Shown: positions 41,994 through 51,498 of the stretch, one piece after another | Layout: each line of letters opens with the position of its first letter | How positions within the stretch are numbered: position 1 is the first letter of the stretch | The notes under the pieces: generated by a model | What the model saw: the letters and a program-made list of their open reading frames with translations, nothing else | What the model was told of the DNA's origin: nothing | Databases searched by the model: none | Translations under genes and position numbers: made by a program | Source of the DNA: Prevotella sp. KH2C16 | GTDB lineage: Bacteria; Bacteroidota; Bacteroidia; Bacteroidales; Bacteroidaceae | Direction: 5' to 3' | Assembly: GCF_900113305.1 (NCBI RefSeq) | Contig: NZ_FOOW01000007.1 | Location: forward strand, 87,023 to 151,022 | DNA: 64,000 nt

Positions 41994-43268
41994 ATGGGCT
42001 CCGTGGATATATCTCTTGTTATAGGCATTATCGTTACAATGGTGTTCTCTGCCTTCTTTTCGGGGATGGAGATTGCCTTCGTATCAAGCAATCGCATGCT
42101 TGCAGAGATGGACAAGGAGAAAAACAGCCTCGTCCGGAAGATACTCGCCGTATTCTATGACCATCCCAATGGCTTTGTGAGCACGATGCTCGTGGGCAAT
42201 AACATTGTGCTTGTGGTCTACGGCATCCTGTTTGCCAAGATTTTCGACACGACCCTGTTTGCCGGACTTGATGCGGGAACGAGGGTTCTGCTTGATACCG
42301 TCTGCTCCACGCTCGTGGTTCTCTTCACGGGAGAGTTCCTTCCAAAGACCCTGTTCAAGAGCAATCCCAATTCCCTGCTCCGCTTCTTCTCGCCACTCGC
42401 ATATTTCTTCTACATCGTCCTGTGGCCTATCAGCAAGTTTGCCACCTTCTTGTCTAAATGGCTGTTGAGGGTGTTCGGCATCACGATGGATGCGGAGAGC
42501 GACGACGAGGGATTCTCCAAGGTAGACTTGGATTATCTGGTGCAGTCCAGCATCGACAATGCCAGGAACGACGACGATATAGAAGACGAGGTAAAGATCT
42601 TCCAGAACGCCCTTGACTTTCCCGACCTGAAGGTCAGGGACTGCATGATACCCCGTACGGAAATCATAGCCACAGACATGAACGACTGCACGCTCGACGA
42701 GCTGAAACAGAAGTTCGTGGAGAGCGGACATTCGAAAATCGTGGTCTATGAAGGCGACATCGACCACATCGTGGGCTATATCCATTCGTCCGAAATGTTC
42801 CATGATGCCGGTAATTGGAAGGAGAATGTCCGCACCATGCCTTTCGTCCCGGAGACAATGGCTGCCCAGAAGTTGATGAAGACCTTTCTTCAGCAAAAGA
42901 AATCCCTCGGGGTCGTCGTCGATGAGTTCGGCGGCACCAGTGGTCTTGTAGCCTTGGAGGATATCGTGGAGGAAATCTTCGGCGACATCGAGGATGAGCA
43001 CGACAACTCCAACTACATCGCAAAGAAGCTGGACAAGGAGGGCGAATACATCCTCTCGGCCCGCCTGGAAATAGACAAGGTGAACGAAATGTTCGACATC
43101 GACCTTCCTGAAAGCGATGACTACATGACGATAGGAGGCCTCATTCTGCATTACTATGAAAGTTTTCCGAAACTGAACGAAATTGTGCATGTCGGCCGTT
43201 TCGACTTTAAGATACTCAAGAACACGATGACCAAAATAGAGTTGGTGAAGCTAAAAGTGAATGGCTGA
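41994..43268 (+). CDS. CNNM/CBS-domain membrane protein (HlyC/CorC, GldE-like)
   Basis: 424 residues. A DUF21/CNNM transmembrane domain occupies about 1-170 ('FFSGMEIAFVSSNRMLAE' is typical). Two CBS repeats follow (about 205-330, 'VRDCMIPRTEIIATD', 'LGVVVDEFGGTSGLVALEDIVEEIFGDI'), then a CorC/HlyC C-terminal domain. Family members are Mg/Co transport-related; GldE of Flavobacterium belongs here. In Bacteroidales I recall the order lptC-this gene-ppiD. The start is 1 nt after lptC's stop. Confidence 0.9.
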   Translation: MGSVDISLVIGIIVTMVFSAFFSGMEIAFVSSNRMLAEMDKEKNSLVRKILAVFYDHPNGFVSTMLVGNNIVLVVYGILFAKIFDTTLFAGLDAGTRVLLDTVCSTLVVLFTGEFLPKTLFKSNPNSLLRFFSPLAYFFYIVLWPISKFATFLSKWLLRVFGITMDAESDDEGFSKVDLDYLVQSSIDNARNDDDIEDEVKIFQNALDFPDLKVRDCMIPRTEIIATDMNDCTLDELKQKFVESGHSKIVVYEGDIDHIVGYIHSSEMFHDAGNWKENVRTMPFVPETMAAQKLMKTFLQQKKSLGVVVDEFGGTSGLVALEDIVEEIFGDIEDEHDNSNYIAKKLDKEGEYILSARLEIDKVNEMFDIDLPESDDYMTIGGLILHYYESFPKLNEIVHVGRFDFKILKNTMTKIELVKLKVNG

Positions 43269-43313
43269 TAGCAAATTTTCGCTGAAAAATTCGCTTGTTT
43301 ACCATCTTTTTGG

Positions 43314-43321
43314 TATCTTTG
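43314..43321 (+). promoter_or_regulatory. -7 box TATCTTTG for ppiD
   Basis: TAnnTTTG match 56 nt before the ATG, giving ppiD its own promoter. Confidence 0.6.
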
Positions 43322-43377
43322 TGGGCATTTCAAAATGTAATATAGGTAAATAATAATCAAAAATAAAATAAGTAATA

Positions 43378-45519
43378 ATGGCAGCATTAGGAAAAATTAG
43401 AAAAAGAGGAGTGATTCTTGCCAGCATCATTGGTTTCGGTCTCTTCGCCTTCATCGCTGAGGAATTCTTCCGTTCTTGCGACGCAACGAAGAATGAACAA
43501 CGCCAGCAGGTAGGCCAGGTGTTAGGCGAGAAAATCAATGTGCAGGATTTTCAGGCTCTCATGGAAGAGTATCAGGAAGTCATCAAGATGCAGCAGGGTG
43601 CCGAGAACCTGAACGACGAGCAGATGAACCAGGTGAAGGACATGGTCTGGAACACCTATGTACAGACTAAGTTGGTGGAGAACGAGGCTGAGAAGCTGGG
43701 CCTGACGGTAACCGACGAGGAGATGCAGAATATCATGCGGATGGGCACCGACCCCATGTTGCAGCAGACTCCGTTCGTCAACAGGCAGACGGGACGCTTT
43801 GATGTGAATGCCCTCCAGAAGTTCCTTGCAGACTATAAGGCACAGCAAGCTGCGCCCACGCAGGTGTCCGAGCAGTATAACACACTCTATAAATATTGGA
43901 CATTCATAGAGAAGACCCTCCGTCAGCAAACTCTTGCGCAGAAGTATCAGAGCCTGTTGGCTCACTGCCTGCTCTCAAACCCCGTAGAGGCCAAGGCCTC
44001 TTTCGAGGAAGAGAATCAGGAAGCGCAGATTCAGCTTGCCTCGCTTGCTTATTCAAGCATCGATGACAGCAAGGTGAAGATTGATAATTCCGACTTGAAG
44101 GCTAAGTATGCAGAGATGAAGGCGCGTTTCCAGCAGTATGTGGAGAGCCGCGATGTGAAGTATGTCGACATAGAGGTCAGCCCATCACAGGCCGACCGTG
44201 CCGCCCTCAACAAGCAGTTTGCCGAATATCATGCGCAGCTTGCCGCTGCGGCCGATCCTACGGATGTGGTCCGCAAGAGCACTTCTTTGATTCAGTATCT
44301 GGGTATTCCCCAGACCCGTGAGGCTTTCCCGACGGATATCGCGGCCAAGCTGGATTCCATGGCAGTAGGTCAGGTATCCGCTCCGACAGCGAATGCGCAG
44401 GACAATACGATGAACCTCGTCAAGCTTGTTGCCAAGCAGCAGATGCCCGACTCCATACAGTATCGCCAGATTCAGGTGGGAGGTGAGACCGCCGAGGCTG
44501 CTCACAAAACCGCCGACTCCATCTATACGGCCCTTGCAGCCGGTGCTGATTTCGAGGCTTTGGCCAAGAAATACGGCCAGACAGGAGCCAAAGCCTGGAT
44601 TACATCAGCCCAGTATCAGAGTGCTCCTTCTCTGGATGCAGATACCAAGAACTATCTCTCTGCCCTCACCACGACCGGCGTAAACGAGACCCGGAATATC
44701 TCCCTCACTCAGGGCAACATCATCTTCCAGGTGCTCGACCGCAAGGCAATGGTTACAAAGTATACTGCGGCAGTCATCAAGAAAGGCATTGAGTTCTCAA
44801 AGGACACATATAGTGCCGCCTACAACAAGTTCAGTTCCTTCGTGAGTGCCAATCAAACGGCTGATGCAATCGAGAAGAATGCCGCCAAGGCCGGCTATAT
44901 GGTGCAGGAGGCCAACGATGTTACTACGGCGCAGCACTACCTTGCAAACATCCACAGTACCCGCGATGTACTGAAATGGCTGTTTGAAGCCGGCGAGGGC
45001 GATGTCTCTCCGATGTATGAGTGCGGCGACAACAATCATCTGCTCGTGGCCATCTGCTCACGGATTCATCCCATCGGCTACCGTACCTTGGCTGACGCCC
45101 AGGTTCGCGAAATAGTAAGGGCGGAGGTGCTGAAAGACAAGAAAGCTGAGCAGCTTGTTGCCAAGCTGGGGGGCGTAAGCTCCGTTGCGGCAGCCAAGGC
45201 CAAGGGTGCCAAGGTGTCTACCGTTAACCAGATTACATTCTCTGCTCCTGTGTTCGTTGCGGAGACAGGTGCCAGCGAGCCGGCCCTGAGTGGTGCCGTT
45301 GCAGCTACTGCCAAGGGTAAGTTCTCTAAGAATCCGGTCAAGGGAAATGCCGGTGTCTATGTTTTCCAGGTTGTGGGCAGGACGCAGCGTCCTGGAAAGC
45401 TGGATGCCAAGACCCAAGAGGCTAAGCTCCGCCAGAAGGCCATGCAGTATGCCGGCAACTTCATGAGCGAGCTTTACCAGAGTGCCAAGGTCGTAGACAA
45501 CAGATATCTCTTCTTCTAA
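43378..45519 (+). CDS. ppiD: PpiD-like periplasmic folding factor
   Basis: 713 residues. A single N-terminal membrane anchor (about 11-30, 'GVILASIIGFGLFAFIA') is followed by a SurA-N-like chaperone region (about 40-230), a parvulin-type rotamase region (about 330-480, 'YRQIQVGGETAEAAHKTADSIYTAL' split over that zone) and a second, degenerate parvulin-like segment to the C-terminus. It is tethered to the inner membrane and acts on newly exported outer membrane proteins. The order after lptC and the CNNM gene fits Bacteroidales. Ends in a strong terminator. Confidence 0.9.
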   Translation: MAALGKIRKRGVILASIIGFGLFAFIAEEFFRSCDATKNEQRQQVGQVLGEKINVQDFQALMEEYQEVIKMQQGAENLNDEQMNQVKDMVWNTYVQTKLVENEAEKLGLTVTDEEMQNIMRMGTDPMLQQTPFVNRQTGRFDVNALQKFLADYKAQQAAPTQVSEQYNTLYKYWTFIEKTLRQQTLAQKYQSLLAHCLLSNPVEAKASFEEENQEAQIQLASLAYSSIDDSKVKIDNSDLKAKYAEMKARFQQYVESRDVKYVDIEVSPSQADRAALNKQFAEYHAQLAAAADPTDVVRKSTSLIQYLGIPQTREAFPTDIAAKLDSMAVGQVSAPTANAQDNTMNLVKLVAKQQMPDSIQYRQIQVGGETAEAAHKTADSIYTALAAGADFEALAKKYGQTGAKAWITSAQYQSAPSLDADTKNYLSALTTTGVNETRNISLTQGNIIFQVLDRKAMVTKYTAAVIKKGIEFSKDTYSAAYNKFSSFVSANQTADAIEKNAAKAGYMVQEANDVTTAQHYLANIHSTRDVLKWLFEAGEGDVSPMYECGDNNHLLVAICSRIHPIGYRTLADAQVREIVRAEVLKDKKAEQLVAKLGGVSSVAAAKAKGAKVSTVNQITFSAPVFVAETGASEPALSGAVAATAKGKFSKNPVKGNAGVYVFQVVGRTQRPGKLDAKTQEAKLRQKAMQYAGNFMSELYQSAKVVDNRYLFF

Positions 45520-45541
45520 TCGGAGATTTGCGATATATCAG

Positions 45542-45582
45542 GGAATCCCAATGTCCGTTCCGGATGTTGGGATTCTTTTTTG
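45542..45582 (+). terminator. Rho-independent terminator after ppiD
   Basis: Stem GAATCCCAATGTCCG / CGGATGTTGGGATTC with a three-base loop, followed by TTTTTT. Confidence 0.9.
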
Positions 45583-45611
45583 TTCTTATGGCTGGAGACG
45601 GTTTCGAGCCT

Positions 45612-45677
45612 GACAAAATCGCCGAGATTGTTAGACAAAATCGGCGATTTTGTCGCACGATTTCGCCGATTTTGTCA
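45612..45677. repeat. 22-nt palindromic array, family A, 3 units (A2)
   Basis: Units start at 45612, 45634 and 45656. The second unit contains the exact palindrome GACAAAATCGGCGATTTTGT. In-register windows before (45590-45611, ACGGT) and after (45678-45699, ACGGC) have core-like pentamers with different arms. Confidence 0.85.
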
Positions 45678-45752
45678 GACTGTCAACGGCCTTCCGTAAT
45701 CCTTGGCTATGCGGCGGACAGCATGCCCTGTCATTACCTCTTGGAAAGAGAC

Positions 45753-45785
45753 ACAAAAAAGAGTTGCCCGTGGGTGGCAACTCTT
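45753..45785 (-). terminator. Rho-independent terminator of the acidic-protein gene
   Basis: Stem AAGAGTTGCC / GGCAACTCTT around a short loop, followed on the minus strand by TTTTTTGTG. Confidence 0.8.
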
Positions 45786-45832
45786 ATGGTGTGGGATGGT
45801 TTTTCTTGTTTCTTGATGTTGTCTCCGGGAGG

Positions 45833-46651
45833 TTAATACACGCCGTCGTCCTCGCTGATATCCTCTGCCTCGAGGTTCAGGTCGTCAGGGTCGGCGTCGA
45901 AAGTCGTGCGGTAGCTCTCTTCCGTGAGCTTGTCCTCATCGAAAGAGTCCTCGTCCTCCTCGTCGAAATTCTCTCTCTCCTCGATATCTTCCTCTTCTTC
46001 CTCCTCAAGGTCGTTGCTCCCGCCCTTATGCCGCTTTTCCTCCTCCTGTTCCGATTCCGGGCGGAAGCGGAGCTTCTCTGCTTCGGGCTTTGCCTTGGCA
46101 AAGATGGCTTCCACCCATGTTCCCTTGGGAATTTCCAAGACTTCGAAGCCGTCGGCGATTTTCTTCTCATACATTCCGCCAACCTTGTGCAGACGCTCCT
46201 GCGGCAGGGTGGTGGTGCTGATGTCGAAACCTTTCTCGATGATGTCCTTGATGTTCTGCGGCAGCGACTCCCATCCGCCGCCGAAGTTGCGGTCGAGCAC
46301 CTCTATCAGCTTGGCTGCCGAAATGTGGTGTATGTTCTCGTAGGTGAGGTCGGTAACGCGTGTAATGGGGTGCTTCTTGATTCCCCATTTCACCTTTGTG
46401 CTGTCATCCATGCGCACATTCCCTATCTTGAATCCGCGCTCCTCGTATTTCTTCAGCACCTCGGGCTTGTCTATTTTAATATCCTCTATCTCAAAGGCAC
46501 TGCGTATAATGTCGGTATAACGGCGGATGTTGTCTCTGAAGTCGGCCTCTTTATCGCCGGCTTCCCATAGGCGGAATATGTCGTTCTCCTGAAGATCCCA
46601 GACATTGCTCTTGTTCAGTGTCTTAATTGTTATGGCTTTTTTATCTTTCAT
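45833..46651 (-). CDS. Conserved unknown protein with long acidic tail
   Basis: 272 residues, function not recognised. The N-terminal 175 residues look globular ('NVWDLQENDIFRLWEAGDKE', 'FGGGWESLPQNIKDIIEKGF', 'LEIPKGTWVEAIFAKAKPE'). The last 80 or so are almost entirely Glu and Asp with a few Ser/Arg, similar in style to the acidic tails of RNA polymerase delta or histone-chaperone-like proteins. I believe similar proteins occur across Bacteroidales. Cytoplasmic. Nucleic-acid or basic-protein interaction is a guess from charge alone. Confidence 0.75.
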   Translation of the reverse strand: MKDKKAITIKTLNKSNVWDLQENDIFRLWEAGDKEADFRDNIRRYTDIIRSAFEIEDIKIDKPEVLKKYEERGFKIGNVRMDDSTKVKWGIKKHPITRVTDLTYENIHHISAAKLIEVLDRNFGGGWESLPQNIKDIIEKGFDISTTTLPQERLHKVGGMYEKKIADGFEVLEIPKGTWVEAIFAKAKPEAEKLRFRPESEQEEEKRHKGGSNDLEEEEEEDIEERENFDEEDEDSFDEDKLTEESYRTTFDADPDDLNLEAEDISEDDGVY

Positions 46652-46670
46652 GAGTGATTCAATTTTGCTG

Positions 46671-46678
46671 CAAATGTA
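46671..46678 (-). promoter_or_regulatory. -7 box TACATTTG for the acidic-protein gene
   Basis: TAnnTTTG match 19 nt before the ATG at 46651. Confidence 0.55.
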
Positions 46679-46742
46679 AGTACTTAATTCTTAATTCGCA
46701 AACTTTTAATGGAAAAAATTCATCGGTTTCTTATCTTTTTCG

Positions 46743-46750
46743 TAACTTTG
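46743..46750 (+). promoter_or_regulatory. -7 box TAACTTTG for rarA, 6 nt from the ATG
   Basis: TAnnTTTG match followed by CGGGTA and ATG (46757). The mRNA is predicted to have almost no leader. Confidence 0.6.
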
Positions 46751-46756
46751 CGGGTA

Positions 46757-48031
46757 ATGAGTGAGCCATTAGCCGAACGGATGAGGCCTCGCACGCTGGA
46801 TGACTATGTGGGTCAGAAACACCTGGTGGGCAAGGATGCGGTGCTGCGCAAGATGATAGACGCGGGCCGTATAACCTCGTTTATCCTCTGGGGACCGCCC
46901 GGAGTGGGGAAGACCACGCTGGCTCAGATCATTGCAAACAAGCTCGAAACGCCGTTCTATACGCTGTCCGCCGTAACCAGCGGAGTGAAGGATGTGCGCG
47001 AGGTCATTGAGCGGGCCAAGAGCGGCAGGTTCTTCAACGGGGCTTCGCCGATTCTGTTCATCGATGAAATCCATCGTTTCTCGAAGTCTCAGCAGGACTC
47101 TCTGCTGGGTGCCGTGGAGCGTGGCATCGTAACTTTGATTGGTGCTACCACGGAGAATCCCTCGTTTGAAGTTATCCGCCCCCTGCTTTCCCGCTGCCAG
47201 CTCTATGTCTTGAAGCCTCTGGAGAAGGAAGACCTGCTTCAGCTGTTGCAGCGCGCCATCACCCAGGATGTGGAGCTGAGACAGAAGCACATCGTGCTGC
47301 GCGAAACCGGGGCGATGCTTCGCTATAGCGGGGGCGACGCCCGCAAGCTGCTCAATATTCTGGAACTGGTGGTGGAGGCGGCCGACGGCGACGAGGTGGA
47401 AATTACCGACGAGCTGGTGGAACAGCGGCTCCAGCAGAATCCGCTGGCCTACGACAAGGACGGCGAAATGCACTATGACATCATCTCGGCCTTCATCAAG
47501 TCTATTCGGGGAAGCGACCCTGATGCCACTCTCTATTGGATGGCGCGCATGATAGAGGGAGGCGAAGACCCGCAGTTCATTGCCCGCCGACTGGTGATAA
47601 GTGCCGCCGAGGACATCGGCCTGGCCAACCCGAACGCCCTGCTGCTGGCCAATGCCGCCTTCGATGCCGTGATGAAGATAGGCTGGCCGGAAGGGCGCAT
47701 TCCCCTTGCGGAGGCTGCGGTCTATCTGGCTGCCAGCCCGAAGAGCAACTCGGCCTATATGGGCATCGCCTCGGCACTTGACCTGGTGCAGAAGACGGGC
47801 AACCAGCCCGTGCCCTTGCACCTGCGTAATGCCCCCACGAAGCTGATGGAGCAGTTGGGGTATCATGACGGGTATAAGTACGCGCACGACTTCCCGGGCA
47901 ACTTTGTAGAACAGCAATATTTGCCGGACGCCGTCAAGAACGAGCGTCTCTGGCACGCCCAGCACTCGCCTTCAGAAGAAAAGCTCTATCAGCAGATGTT
48001 GCGTTGTTGGAAAGACAGATATAAAGATTAA
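46757..48031 (+). CDS. rarA: Replication-associated recombination protein RarA (MgsA)
   Basis: 424 residues from ATG 46757. 'PLAERMRPRTLDDYVGQKHLV' is the family start. Walker A is G46-PPGVGKTT, Walker B 'LFIDEIHRF'. The Arg finger region and the C-terminal tetramerisation/MgsA domain ('IRGSDPDATLYWMARMIEGGEDP') are both intact. It is a clamp-loader-like AAA+ ATPase acting at stalled replication forks. The longer frame from 46709 contains the promoter and is rejected. The next gene follows after 12 nt. Confidence 0.95.
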   Translation: MSEPLAERMRPRTLDDYVGQKHLVGKDAVLRKMIDAGRITSFILWGPPGVGKTTLAQIIANKLETPFYTLSAVTSGVKDVREVIERAKSGRFFNGASPILFIDEIHRFSKSQQDSLLGAVERGIVTLIGATTENPSFEVIRPLLSRCQLYVLKPLEKEDLLQLLQRAITQDVELRQKHIVLRETGAMLRYSGGDARKLLNILELVVEAADGDEVEITDELVEQRLQQNPLAYDKDGEMHYDIISAFIKSIRGSDPDATLYWMARMIEGGEDPQFIARRLVISAAEDIGLANPNALLLANAAFDAVMKIGWPEGRIPLAEAAVYLAASPKSNSAYMGIASALDLVQKTGNQPVPLHLRNAPTKLMEQLGYHDGYKYAHDFPGNFVEQQYLPDAVKNERLWHAQHSPSEEKLYQQMLRCWKDRYKD

Positions 48032-48043
48032 GGAGAAAAGAAA

Positions 48044-49000
48044 ATGAAGATTGTAGTTTTAGATGCTTATTCGGTCAATCCCGGTGATCTTTCATGGGAT
48101 GGATTGAAGGAAATGGGCGAAGTCGTGGTCTATCCGCGTACTGCAGCCGGCGAGATATTGGAACGCTCGAAGGATGCTGAGGTAATCCTGACAAATAAGG
48201 TTCCGTTCAATGTGGACACACTTTCAAGGTTGCCTAAGCTGAAGATGATAGGCGTCCTGGCCACGGGCTTCAACATCATAGACACCGAGGCGGCAAGGAC
48301 GCGGGGCATTATGGTGTGCAACATTCCCGCCTATAGCACTTATAGTGTGGCCCAAATGGTGTTTGCCCATATATTGAATATCACGAACAGGGTGGACAGC
48401 TTTGCCCGTCAGAACCGCGAGGGACGGTGGAGCCAGAATCCTGACTTCTGCTATTGGGATGCTCCCATCCATGAGTTAGCCGGCAAGACCATCGGCATCG
48501 TGGGGCTTGGAAATATCGGGTGCAAGGTCGCGCGGATTGCCCGCGACTTCGGAATGGATGTCTTTGCGTATACCAGCAAGAACTCCGCTGACCTCCCGGA
48601 GGGCATACAGAAGACCACTATGGAAGGCCTGTTAGGCGTGAGCGACATCCTCACCTTGCATTGCCCCCTGACCCCGGAAACCCGTGAAATGATCAATAAA
48701 GACAGCCTCTGCAGGATGAAGCGAGGGGCTATCCTGATTAATACAGGCCGCGGCCCGCTGGTCAATGAGCGGGATGTTGCCAGTGCGTTGGCATCCGGCC
48801 AGCTGGGGGCATACGGTGCGGATGTGATGTGCTCGGAACCTCCCGCTGCCGACAATCCTTTGCTTTCACAGCCCCATGCGTATCTCACGCCCCATGTGGC
48901 ATGGGCTACCTGTGAGGCTCGGAGTCGCCTGATGGAGATAGCGGTGGCAAATGTGAGAGCCTTTGCGGAGGGCACTCCTCAGAATGTGGTCAACCCATAG
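48044..49000 (+). CDS. D-2-hydroxyacid dehydrogenase (glycerate dehydrogenase-like)
   Basis: 318 residues. NAD-binding 'GLGNIGCKVARIARDFGMDV' (about 151-170) and catalytic Arg/Glu/His in 'NTGRGPLV', 'CSEPPAADNPL' and 'LTPHVAWAT' are intact. It probably reduces hydroxypyruvate or a similar 2-keto acid with NAD(P)H. Glycerate dehydrogenase (HprA) is the nearest guess, but the family is broad. Between rarA and the TRIC gene in a tight cluster (12 and 2 nt gaps). Confidence 0.87.
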   Translation: MKIVVLDAYSVNPGDLSWDGLKEMGEVVVYPRTAAGEILERSKDAEVILTNKVPFNVDTLSRLPKLKMIGVLATGFNIIDTEAARTRGIMVCNIPAYSTYSVAQMVFAHILNITNRVDSFARQNREGRWSQNPDFCYWDAPIHELAGKTIGIVGLGNIGCKVARIARDFGMDVFAYTSKNSADLPEGIQKTTMEGLLGVSDILTLHCPLTPETREMINKDSLCRMKRGAILINTGRGPLVNERDVASALASGQLGAYGADVMCSEPPAADNPLLSQPHAYLTPHVAWATCEARSRLMEIAVANVRAFAEGTPQNVVNP

Positions 49001-49002
49001 CC

Positions 49003-49647
49003 ATGACCCTATACGCTGACTTGGAGTTTGCCCGTACGGTGCAGCAGGTGCTGGAGTTCGTCGGTACCTTTGCCTTTGCCATCTCGGGCATCCGTCATGC
49101 CGCCGGACAGAAGTTCGATTGGTTCGGGGGCTTCGTCTGTGGAGTGGCCGTTGCCATCGGCGGCGGTACCATCCGCGATGTGATGCTGGGCGTTACGCCG
49201 TTCTGGATGACCTCTCCCGTCTATCTCATCTGTACCGCCCTGGCCCAGGTGTTTGTGGTAGCCTTTAAGAAGTATCTCCGTCCCCTGGACAACGCGTGGT
49301 TCGTGTTCGATACCCTCGGACTGGCACTTTTCACCATTGCGGGCATCCAGAAGACTCTCGCCCTGGGCCATCCTTTCTGGGTTGCGGTCATCATGGGCTG
49401 TATAACAGGGGCTGCGGGCGGCGTCATCCGCGACATTCTGCTGAACAAGCAGCCGGTTATCTTCCAGAAGGAGATTTACGCCAGCGCAAGCATCGGGGGC
49501 GGACTGCTCTATTGGGCGATGATAGAGTTCGGGGTGAATGTGGGCGTTACGGCGCTTGCAACCTTCCTTTTCATTTGCATCATCCGATTCCTTGCGGTGC
49601 GTTATCATATTTCCCTTCCGGTCTTGACCAGCGAGGATAATGGTTGA
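49003..49647 (+). CDS. TRIC-family (UPF0126) membrane cation channel
   Basis: 214 residues with seven predicted transmembrane helices and the two-fold repeat typical of the family. The Gly-rich signatures 'VAVAIGGGTIRDVMLG' and 'GAAGGVIRDILLNKQP' are present once in each half. Prokaryotic TRIC homologs form trimeric K+-permeable channels in the inner membrane; the physiological role is uncertain. Ends before a strong bidirectional terminator. Confidence 0.9.
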   Translation: MTLYADLEFARTVQQVLEFVGTFAFAISGIRHAAGQKFDWFGGFVCGVAVAIGGGTIRDVMLGVTPFWMTSPVYLICTALAQVFVVAFKKYLRPLDNAWFVFDTLGLALFTIAGIQKTLALGHPFWVAVIMGCITGAAGGVIRDILLNKQPVIFQKEIYASASIGGGLLYWAMIEFGVNVGVTALATFLFICIIRFLAVRYHISLPVLTSEDNG

Positions 49648-49656
49648 GGGATATAG

Positions 49657-49706
49657 AAAAAACCAAGGGGGCAGGTTTCTCGATTGAGAACCTGCCCCCT
49701 TGGTTT
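49657..49706. terminator. Bidirectional rho-independent terminator
   Basis: Stem AACCAAGGGGGCAGGTT / AACCTGCCCCCTTGGTT, perfect over 17 bp, with A- and T-runs on its two sides. It separates the convergent TRIC and glyA genes. Confidence 0.9.
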
Positions 49707-49723
49707 GGGTCTGTAGCTGACGA

Positions 49724-51004
49724 TTAGTATGCAAACAGCGGGTAATCCTTCATGGTTGCGTTCACTTTCTCGCGTACGCGGGCAATTACCTGTTCGTCTT
49801 CCGGTGCCTGCAGAACCTCGTCGATGAGGTCGGCAATCAGTAACATCATGTCTTCCTTGGCTCCGCGGGTGGTCATTGCGGCCGTGCCGAGGCGGATGCC
49901 GGAGGTCTGGAAGGCAGAGCGCTCGTCGTAGGGCACCTTGTTCTTGTTTACCGTAATGTCGGCTGCGACAAGGGCATTTTCTGCCACCTTGCCCGTCAGT
50001 TCCGGGTATTTAGGACGCAGGTCGAGCAGCATGGAGTGGTTGTCAGTACCTCCGCTCACGATGGCAAAGCCCTTGTCGATCAAGGCCTGAGCCAGAACAG
50101 CGGCGTTTTTCTTAACCTGTGTGGCGTAATCTTTCCATGAAGGCAGGAGGTTCTCACCGAATCCTACGGCCTTGGCAGCGATGACATGCTCTAACGGACC
50201 GCCCTGTATGCCGGGGAAAACGGCGCTGTTAATGAGTGAGCTCATCATCCTTACTTCGCCCTTCTTGGTCGTCTTGCCCCACGGATTGGGGAAGTCCCTA
50301 CCCATCATGATGACTCCTCCGCGTGGTCCGCGAAGTGTCTTGTGGGTCGTTGTGGTAACGATGTCGGCATATTTGACGGGGTTGTCGAGCAGGCCGGCGG
50401 CAATAAGTCCGGCAGGATGCGCCATGTCGATCATCAGCAGGGCGCCCACCTCGTCGGCAATCTTCCGCATGCGGGCATAGTCCCACTCTCGGCTATAGGC
50501 ACTTCCACCGCCGATAATCAGCTTGGGCTTGTTCTCCAGGGCCAGTCGCTCCATCTCGTCGTAGTCCACGCGGCCGCTCTCCCTGTCGAGGGTGTAACCG
50601 ACATGGTGATAGAGAATGCCCGATGTGTTGACCGAACTGCCATGTGAAAGGTGGCCGCCTTGGTCAAGGTCGAGACCCATAAAGGTGTCGCCGGGGTTCA
50701 GGACGGCGAGAAGAACGGCCTGATTGGCCTGTGCTCCTGAGTGCGGCTGCACATTCGCGAACTCCGCACCGAAGACTTTCTTTACTCGTTCGATAGCCAG
50801 GTTCTCCACCTCGTCTACCACTTGGCAGCCGCCATAGTAGCGGTGAGCCGGAAGCCCCTCGGCATATTTGTTGGTAAGATAGCTTCCCATGGCCTGCATG
50901 ACCTCGTCGCTGACGAAGTTCTCAGAGGCAATAAGCTCCATTCCTCTTAGCTGGCGTTGATGCTCTCTTTCGATCAAATCGAAAATTTCATCGTCTTTTC
51001 TCAT
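49724..51004 (-). CDS. glyA: Serine hydroxymethyltransferase
   Basis: 426 residues from ATG 51004 ('[19 protein letters not shown]'). The PLP Lys is K222 in '[15 protein letters not shown]'. The folate/serine site block '[16 protein letters not shown]' is intact. It converts serine and THF to glycine and methylene-THF. The frame is open further upstream, but that region is not conserved and overlaps pyrI. It lies 38 nt after pyrI on the same strand with no clear promoter, so it may be read from the pyrBI promoter. Confidence 0.97.
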   Translation of the reverse strand: MRKDDEIFDLIEREHQRQLRGMELIASENFVSDEVMQAMGSYLTNKYAEGLPAHRYYGGCQVVDEVENLAIERVKKVFGAEFANVQPHSGAQANQAVLLAVLNPGDTFMGLDLDQGGHLSHGSSVNTSGILYHHVGYTLDRESGRVDYDEMERLALENKPKLIIGGGSAYSREWDYARMRKIADEVGALLMIDMAHPAGLIAAGLLDNPVKYADIVTTTTHKTLRGPRGGVIMMGRDFPNPWGKTTKKGEVRMMSSLINSAVFPGIQGGPLEHVIAAKAVGFGENLLPSWKDYATQVKKNAAVLAQALIDKGFAIVSGGTDNHSMLLDLRPKYPELTGKVAENALVAADITVNKNKVPYDERSAFQTSGIRLGTAAMTTRGAKEDMMLLIADLIDEVLQAPEDEQVIARVREKVNATMKDYPLFAY

Positions 51005-51042
51005 AATATTATTGGGTGTTTTATGTATGTGATTCTTGTCTT

Positions 51043-51498
51043 TTAGCAGAGTTTTACCTTGCTGATGTCCTGCTCTTTGTCGCAATAGCGGCACTTGATG
51101 ATGCCCTGTTCCTTGTCTACGACATTGAATACGGTCTCCATAGGCTCGTTGTTCGTGATGCAGACGGGGTTGTTGCACTTCACGATGCCCCTGATCTCGT
51201 CGGGTATTTCCACCATTTTCTTTTCCGCGACCTCATAGTCGTGGATGATGTTGAGTACTGCCTTGGGGGCGACAACTGACAATTGTGAGATTTCCGCGTC
51301 GGTAAAGAACTTGTCGGAAACCTTGATGATTCCCTTCTTTCCTATTTTCTTGGACTCAAAATAGTTGCCGATGGTAACAGGAGTAGTGAGCTTTTCCAAT
51401 CCGAGGAGCGACACCACCTGATAGGTTTTCTCGGCAGGAATATGGTCGATGACGGTGCCATTCTCAATGGCAGCTACCAGTCGTTCTTTCTTACTCAT
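51043..51498 (-). CDS. pyrI: Aspartate carbamoyltransferase regulatory chain
   Basis: 151 residues, full length. The N-terminal nucleotide-binding domain ('[20 protein letters not shown]') precedes a C-terminal zinc site formed by cysteines in '[11 protein letters not shown]' and 'CRYCDKEQ'. It binds CTP/ATP and tunes PyrB activity. It overlaps pyrB by 4 nt (ATGA), showing translational coupling. Confidence 0.97.
   Translation of the reverse strand: MSKKERLVAAIENGTVIDHIPAEKTYQVVSLLGLEKLTTPVTIGNYFESKKIGKKGIIKVSDKFFTDAEISQLSVVAPKAVLNIIHDYEVAEKKMVEIPDEIRGIVKCNNPVCITNNEPMETVFNVVDKEQGIIKCRYCDKEQDISKVKLC

Larger units (their letters stand above)
45520..45832. other. Intergenic region with two terminators and array A2
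   Basis: 313 nt between convergent genes. It contains the ppiD terminator (45542-45582), array A2 (45612-45677) and the terminator of the acidic-protein gene (45753-45785). Confidence 0.7.
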
